From a virus: DNA of 58,409 nt. Numbering within the stretch: position 1 is the first letter of the stretch; each line of letters starts with the position of its first letter. The DNA lies in the IMG/VR virus record IMGVR_UViG_3300029319_000050, positions 1 to 58,409 of that record; one strand, written 5' to 3'. Shown here piece after piece: positions 54,364 to 58,409 of the stretch. The notes beneath the pieces were generated by a model that saw only the letters and a list, made by a program, of their open reading frames with translations, ran no database searches and was not told where the DNA came from. The position numbers were made by a program, and so were the translations under genes.

Positions 54364-55344
54364 TTAGCTTTGTGTTAAGTTTTGACTAATACCTATATTT
54401 TGCCATTTTGAACCGTTATAACGGAATGCGTAAATGTCAGTTTTAGCATCGGTTGCTGTTTGCGTAGGAGTTACATCTCCAACAAACTCAAAAATTGCAT
54501 TCCAAGCTAAAGTATACGGTCCGCTAGAAGCATGTTGTGCTACTTCAATACTTATAATTGCTCCTTCAACTGCATTAGTTGGAGCTGATATTGTTGAGTT
54601 TTCTTCTAATAATAAAAATGCGTTTGCTGCTGCTTTGGCATCCCAAGCTACCGTACCGTCTGTTAAAGATACTTGGGTTATATTTGCTGAAGTAGATGCA
54701 GTAACAATTTGTGGCATTGTAACATTTTGGTTTTCATCTACTGAAATAGCAGGTGTTGTACCTACTGCTGATCCTAGACCGATAACTAAATCGTCTGCTG
54801 AATCATCTAAACCAATATAAAAATCTTGAGCGTTGCCATCAAATACTATTTTAGTATCTTCTGCTGTTGCATCACCAATCGTTAAAGTCGTACCGTTAAT
54901 TGATAAACTATCAGTAACAGCTAAATCAGTAAGTGCGTCTAAAACTGCTGCTCCAGATCCTGCTCCGTCTAATTGTACGACAGCTACTTTTCCTGGAGCT
55001 ATCGTTACGTTAGCACCAGAGCCTTGAGAAATAATAATATTTTGAGAACCACTAGTAGCGTTTTCTATAATTTGTACACGCTTCATAGTGTTCGGACCGA
55101 TCGTAATAGTACAAGCTGAATCTAATGTGCCTGTGTATTTAAGGTAAAAAGCTCGACCTGCATCTGAACTACCATCTGCTACAGTTGTAGTGTGTGTATC
55201 AGCATTAGTAGTAATAGCTTCGGTGCCTATACCAAGAGCTTCACCGATAAGTTCTAAATTTGTGTTGGTGCTTGTTCCCCAAGTACCTGACTCATCACCT
55301 GTTGCGATTTCTTTAAGTCTTAAATTATTTACATAAGTTGCCAT
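54364..55344 (-). CDS. Tail fibre / appendage structural protein (326 aa)
   Basis: This 326-residue beta-rich, Thr/Ser/Ala-rich protein starts MATYVNNLRLKEIATGDESG, then TWGTSTNTNLELIGEAL, an opening common to marine phage fibre proteins. Repeated GxxxTI and ITxG motifs suggest a beta-helical shaft, and the C-terminus (DIYAFRYNGSKWQNIGISQN) looks like a fibre tip. No enzyme motif is seen. Confidence 0.65.
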   Translation of the reverse strand: MATYVNNLRLKEIATGDESGTWGTSTNTNLELIGEALGIGTEAITTNADTHTTTVADGSSDAGRAFYLKYTGTLDSACTITIGPNTMKRVQIIENATSGSQNIIISQGSGANVTIAPGKVAVVQLDGAGSGAAVLDALTDLAVTDSLSINGTTLTIGDATAEDTKIVFDGNAQDFYIGLDDSADDLVIGLGSAVGTTPAISVDENQNVTMPQIVTASTSANITQVSLTDGTVAWDAKAAANAFLLLEENSTISAPTNAVEGAIISIEVAQHASSGPYTLAWNAIFEFVGDVTPTQTATDAKTDIYAFRYNGSKWQNIGISQNLTQS

Positions 55345-55387
55345 AATACTTTCCTATAATAAATGATTAATAAAAATTTTAATACTA

Positions 55388-56026
55388 TTAAGCAGCAATT
55401 TCTTTCCAATTAGGTGTTTGTGAATCATCTACTTCTTGCCACTTAAATGCATTACCTACTTCAGCTGTAGCCGATACACCAGTAAGTGTTACTGTAGCTT
55501 TAGCATTAAAAGTTAAAGTCCCAACTGTAGCAACTAAATTAGGTACATTCTCAGTATTAAACCTATTATCTGTTTGTGTTGTTGCTGTTCCTAAAGCTGA
55601 AGTACCTGCTTGCCCTGTAGGTGTTTGATTAGCTTTAGCTACGGTAGTAACTGAACCTAGTCCAACTGTCGCCTCAAGACCTGAAACAGATGTATTAGCT
55701 TCAGCATCTGTTGTGGCTGTGCCTAAAGCGGACGTGCCAGCTAAACCTGATACTTGTAAGACATTTTTAGATTGTGTGGTAGGTGTGCCTAAAGCAGAAA
55801 CACCTGCTAAACCGTTAACACCTATAACACCACCTGCGTCTACTGCTACGCCACCATCGGTAGCTGTTACGCTTAAACCAGTTAACGTTACATTAGCTTC
55901 AGCGTCAGTAGTTGCGGTTCCTAGTGCGGATGTTGCTGCTGAGGGTGCTGTTAGAGTGACGGATAAAGCTTCTCCCCAAGCACCTTCGCCCCATGTGCCT
56001 CGACCCCAACCGTTTATAATAGCCAT
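55388..56026 (-). CDS. Repeat-containing virion protein (212 aa)
   Basis: The N-terminus MAIINGWGRGTWGEGAWGEA is a Trp/Gly-rich motif known from marine phage structural proteins. It is followed by five or so repeats of about 30 residues built on SALGTATTDAEANVTLTGLS-type strands (about 25-190). Regular beta repeats of this type fit a fibre or head-decoration element. Repeat number may vary between relatives. Confidence 0.65.
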   Translation of the reverse strand: MAIINGWGRGTWGEGAWGEALSVTLTAPSAATSALGTATTDAEANVTLTGLSVTATDGGVAVDAGGVIGVNGLAGVSALGTPTTQSKNVLQVSGLAGTSALGTATTDAEANTSVSGLEATVGLGSVTTVAKANQTPTGQAGTSALGTATTQTDNRFNTENVPNLVATVGTLTFNAKATVTLTGVSATAEVGNAFKWQEVDDSQTPNWKEIAA

Positions 56027-56038
56027 AGTAGGCTAAAA

Positions 56039-56467
56039 TTAAGCGATTCTAATAATAGCTGTTGATGCAGCAGCAGCTGGAAAAACTATAGTAAAGTCAC
56101 CAGCAGTTGAAGTTTTATCTCCACCAAAGTCTATTGTTGCTACTGACTTATCGCTGTTAGTGTCATTATAGATCATACAGCCTCTTGCAGTCACTGTGGC
56201 AGTTCCAAAAGTTAAATCAGAAAAGTCAGTAAAACCTGTAGTACCAGAACTTGTTGGAGCTATATTAGTTAACGCTGCTCCACCTGAAGTGTAATTAGTA
56301 CCACTAGATTGTCCAGTAGTTGTAAATGCTGTAGTAGTTGCACCAAGTGTAGCACTTGAAGTGTACAACGCTAGTTTAAAAGAGTTACCACCTGATGCAG
56401 CAAAGTTATGTGTGCCTTCAAGTAATTCTTTTTTAAAACTAGTTGTTAATGTAGATGTAATTGCCAT
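56039..56467 (-). CDS. Late structural protein (142 aa)
   Basis: This 142-residue beta-rich protein begins MAITSTLTTSFKKELLEGTH, then NFAASGGNSFKLALYTSSA, a pattern common in marine phage genomes for a small virion protein, and ends in VFPAAAASTAIIRIA. It lies just upstream of the repeat-containing fibre gene. The exact role is unknown. Confidence 0.65.
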   Translation of the reverse strand: MAITSTLTTSFKKELLEGTHNFAASGGNSFKLALYTSSATLGATTTAFTTTGQSSGTNYTSGGAALTNIAPTSSGTTGFTDFSDLTFGTATVTARGCMIYNDTNSDKSVATIDFGGDKTSTAGDFTIVFPAAAASTAIIRIA

Positions 56468-56758
56468 TTAAAGCTCCTTTAAAATTTTAGCTAAATCTTC
56501 ATGTCCTTGCGATCTCAGTAAGTTTGCCATTGTGCATCGTTCACTGTTGATTGCCTGCTTTATATGGTAAAGTATTGTCTCATAAATCGCAAGTTTAAAT
56601 GCCTCTGCTTGTTGTCTAACATGAGGTGCTGCATTTTCACTAATTCCACAGATTCTTTCAGTTAATCTTTCTGCCCACCATTCAGGTGGATGCCCTCTAT
56701 TTTGCTCGGTTTCTACAGTAATAGCCCCCAAATTACTTTTTATAATATCGTCTAACAT
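56468..56758 (-). CDS. Small helical phage protein, unknown (96 aa)
   Basis: This 96-residue helical protein contains RGHPPEWWAERLTERICGIS and QQAEAFKLAIYETILYHIKQ. Proteins like this often sit between structural genes in marine phages. It overlaps the next gene by one base. There is no known function; the WW motif and Cys may be structural. Confidence 0.6.
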   Translation of the reverse strand: MLDDIIKSNLGAITVETEQNRGHPPEWWAERLTERICGISENAAPHVRQQAEAFKLAIYETILYHIKQAINSERCTMANLLRSQGHEDLAKILKEL

Positions 56759-57492
56759 TAATACCTTTTTGCCTCTGGTGGTGTATCCATTACTGTCCTG
56801 ATTTCTGTAATATTCGCTAATTGTTCTTGATGTAACATTTCTTTATATTTTGAATATTTTATTTGGTGATAATTATTTTCATCATCTAAAACCATAATAT
56901 CTGGATCGTCGAGTCTATGATAACCATAAACTCTTTTTTCTATAGGGCAATCTGTATCTAATAGTCCTGATCTAGCACCAACTTTTACAGTTATACCCCT
57001 TTCTATACATTTAGATAACCAAAACTCACAACATGCACGACCTGCTTCTGCAAAATGTAAATTACCTCTATATGTAAAATCGATACCAAATAAATTTATT
57101 GTACCAACTTGATTATATAAAGCATATGCAAAAGCATAGGGCACAGTATTATTTAAGTAAGCACAGTCTGCGTCTTGTACGACTTCTTCTAATGGAAATA
57201 AAACTGCTGAAGGACATCTTTCATCTAATTCGCAAGTATATACAGGGCAATCAGCTACAGGTAGCCATCTACGTAAAATGTCAGTTTGTGTGCCAGCATC
57301 ATCTGTATCCATAAACCTACTTACAGGATCTAACATAAATACTCTGTCGCATTTAGTGATAGCACCCATACAGTTAATACCCCATACTTCATCATAAGTT
57401 TTTGAGTGTATTAAACTTAAATGAAAGTCTAGTTGACTCTCTCCCATAGCCACAATAGCTATATTTTTACCTTTTAGGTTTCCGTCTCGCAT
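56758..57492 (-). CDS. Rossmann-like enzyme in the late block (unknown)
   Basis: This 244-residue protein looks like an alpha/beta (Rossmann-like) enzyme: GKNIAIVAMGESQLDFHLSL, EVWGINCMGAITKCDRVFML, and VGTINLFGIDFTYRGNLHFA with conserved Gly and Asp residues. The layout recalls the DUF115/MptE-like and GT42 sialyltransferase-like groups, which build or transfer nucleotide-linked groups, but I cannot assign it firmly. Its presence in the late block suggests a virion- or glycan-related role. It has a strong GGAG site. Confidence 0.6.
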   Translation of the reverse strand: MRDGNLKGKNIAIVAMGESQLDFHLSLIHSKTYDEVWGINCMGAITKCDRVFMLDPVSRFMDTDDAGTQTDILRRWLPVADCPVYTCELDERCPSAVLFPLEEVVQDADCAYLNNTVPYAFAYALYNQVGTINLFGIDFTYRGNLHFAEAGRACCEFWLSKCIERGITVKVGARSGLLDTDCPIEKRVYGYHRLDDPDIMVLDDENNYHQIKYSKYKEMLHQEQLANITEIRTVMDTPPEAKRY

Positions 57493-57508
57493 ATAAATCT
57501 CCTCAAAT

Positions 57509-57865
57509 TTATGTATATTTAGTCTTCTTTCTTCTATTTTTCATCACTGCACCACAACCTCTATGATACCGTGAAATTACTCCACCTTTCTTTTTCTTGA
57601 CGAATGTTTTTACATTAGTAGGTTTGCCTCCAGGATTACCTGCTGCTCTTTTTCTTCTTACAGCACTTTTTCTTTCAGCTTCTGTCATACGCTTAGCTTT
57701 TGATCTAGGTACACATTTAGGGTATTTACGTTTACTACCGCCTTTTGCAGACTTTCTACCACACTTTTGAAATTTACCTTTTTTCTTCGGTGCTCCTATA
57801 TCAACCCAGTCGCCTTTAGGACCTTTACCAAACCAAGCTGTTAAACCACCTTTAGGCTTTGCCAC
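57509..57865 (-). CDS. Lys/Arg-rich protein with conserved Cys motif (118 aa)
   Basis: This very basic 118-residue protein holds GLTAWFGKGPKGDWVDIGAP, then KCGRKSAKGGSKRKYPKCVP and RKSAVRRKRAAGNPGGKPTN, then VKTFVKKKKGG. This is a distinctive motif shared with phages and giant viruses (I recall it as DUF5872; not searched). Four Cys residues could bind zinc. It may compact or bind nucleic acid in the virion. It overlaps the next gene by 14 bases. Confidence 0.75.
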   Translation of the reverse strand: MAKPKGGLTAWFGKGPKGDWVDIGAPKKKGKFQKCGRKSAKGGSKRKYPKCVPRSKAKRMTEAERKSAVRRKRAAGNPGGKPTNVKTFVKKKKGGVISRYHRGCGAVMKNRRKKTKYT

Positions 57866-58202
57866 TTTTCTTCTTCCTAGTTCTTCTTATCGCTTCTTTA
57901 CCTTTTTTAAAAATACTAGCTACTGCAGTTTTGCCCATCACTTTAGCTCGTTGTTCTCCTACAGTTAATATTTGTATTTTTCTTGCGAAAGATTTTTTAA
58001 CTTTTTTTACTTTTGCTACTGTAGCTCTAGCGTCAGCAGGTGTAGCAAATTTAATTCTTACGGTATCTTTTGGGTTTTCGTCTGTGTATAAACGTCTACC
58101 ACTACCTTTAGGCTTTTTACCAGTGCCTACTTTAGGGTCTCTACGTTTCTTTTTACCACCCTTAGTAACAGACTTTTTAATGTTACTTCTTCTTATAGGC
58201 AT
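57852..58202 (-). CDS. Lys/Arg-rich late protein, unknown (116 aa)
   Basis: This 116-residue basic protein has disordered Lys-rich ends and a short ordered core (DTVRIKFATPADARATVAKV; ARKIQILTVGEQRAKVMGKT). It may bind DNA in the virion or during packaging. It overlaps both neighbours. No named family is assigned. Confidence 0.65.
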   Translation of the reverse strand: MPIRRSNIKKSVTKGGKKKRRDPKVGTGKKPKGSGRRLYTDENPKDTVRIKFATPADARATVAKVKKVKKSFARKIQILTVGEQRAKVMGKTAVASIFKKGKEAIRRTRKKKSGKA

Positions 58203-58409
58203 TACCTATACCCACCACCACGTTTTTTATACTCTCTAACCAACCATCCATTTGCATATGCAGACGGATAGACCTTAAACTTACGTTTAGCCTCAGCTTT
58301 TACTCTAGCATATAAACTAGGATTAGTAGGTGTTGCACCTTTTTTCTTTTTCTTTTTAGCTTTACCACCTTTTTTCATTTTTAAAGCTGATAACATTCTA
58401 GCTTGTTTC
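58202..58409 (-). CDS. Lys-rich small protein, C-terminal part (continues from the left end)
   Basis: This is the second part of the gene that starts at 185 and runs off the left edge; the frame is continuous through the terminal overlap. The C-terminal part has a Lys run (MKKGGKAKKKKKKGA) and the conserved SLYARVKAEAKRKFKVYPSA, then YANGWLVREYKKRGGGYR, a motif also seen in marine phage and giant virus proteins. The full product is 97 residues. An internal ATG at 58396 also exists but is not the likely start. The last base of the window differs from the left copy; the change is synonymous (GCA versus GCG, Ala). Confidence 0.78.
   Translation of the reverse strand, partial: KQARMLSALKMKKGGKAKKKKKKGATPTNPSLYARVKAEAKRKFKVYPSAYANGWLVREYKKRGGGYR
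58311..58408. repeat. Terminal direct repeat, right copy
   Basis: Identical to 1-98. The next base (58409, C) differs from its partner (99, T). Overlap length near 99 is typical of a k-mer assembler closing a circle. Confidence 0.9.

Noticed and set aside
1-58409. tRNA genes
   Set aside because: No cloverleaf with a GTTCRANTC-type T-arm and matching acceptor stem was found by eye in the non-coding gaps.
1-58409. Integrase, repressor or attP site of a temperate phage
   Set aside because: No tyrosine or serine recombinase motifs are seen in any protein; small HTH-like proteins alone are not enough.
1-58409. T7-like single-subunit RNA polymerase and its promoters
   Set aside because: No protein has the polymerase motifs, and the recurrent promoters are sigma70-like with -10 and -35 hexamers.

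Overview
The window is almost certainly one complete genome of an uncultured tailed bacteriophage of about 58.3 kb. The first 98 bases recur exactly as the last 98 bases before the final base, and one gene runs in frame through this overlap, so the contig closes into a circle. The DNA is AT-rich, roughly one third G+C by eye. The protein set is of the kind common in marine phage metagenomes: a virion cupredoxin, a GroES-like protein, many Lys/Arg-rich small proteins, an AlkB-like dioxygenase and a PolA. A P22 gp10-like tail hub and P22 gp4-like adaptors, with no tape measure, sheath or tail-tube genes, point to a short-tailed (podovirus) virion. The host cannot be read from the sequence; an AT-rich marine bacterium is a guess. 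I see no integrase and no phage RNA polymerase, so transcription should depend on host sigma70-type holoenzyme.

Layout. Every gene but one is on the minus strand, so read right to left. (1) Late block: from 12885 down through position 1, across the circular junction, and from 58310 down to 38156. Order: small basic protein, large terminase, portal, GroES-like protein, scaffold, head protein, major capsid protein, adaptors and cupredoxin protein; after the junction come Lys-rich proteins, tail fibres, the lysis cassette (holin-like proteins, SNase-like nuclease, GH24 lysozyme), tail hub, and five large internal or ejection-type proteins. (2) Repeat-rich control island at 12.9-15.2 kb, holding small terminase, G-rich tandem repeats, a G-quadruplex motif, an operator-like palindrome and two small related proteins. 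(3) Accessory block at 15.2-26 kb: about twenty small, mostly unknown proteins in short units separated by intrinsic terminators and a family of look-alike promoters, with two structured RNA candidates and one short RNA candidate. (4) Replication and nucleotide block at 26.1-36.6 kb: family A DNA polymerase, thymidylate-synthase-like enzyme, 5-hydroxymethyluracil-DNA-kinase-like protein, methyltransferase, UvrD-like helicase, AlkB-like dioxygenase, AEP/TOTE-type primase and probable accessory DNA-binding proteins. (5) A lone plus-strand SNF2-type helicase gene at 36.7-38.2 kb.

How it may work together. About nine early promoters share a -35-like TTTACT about 17 bp from the -10, plus an upstream box (consensus ACTGKTWAATSGC). 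They probably fire the accessory and replication units. A separate TTGACT/TAATAT promoter lacking the box drives methyltransferase, hmU-kinase-like protein, TS-like enzyme and PolA. That order suggests the phage makes a modified pyrimidine nucleotide, incorporates it with its own polymerase and then decorates it in DNA. The late block is preceded by a sigma70-like promoter next to a strong G-quadruplex motif.

Most notable items: the candidate thymine hypermodification operon; a roughly 455-nt structured RNA candidate at 20906-21360 whose G-U pairs favour the plus strand, against its neighbours; a short promoter-terminator RNA unit with an anti-Shine-Dalgarno motif at 22003-22068; the promoter family; and the repeat and G4 island around the terminase genes.
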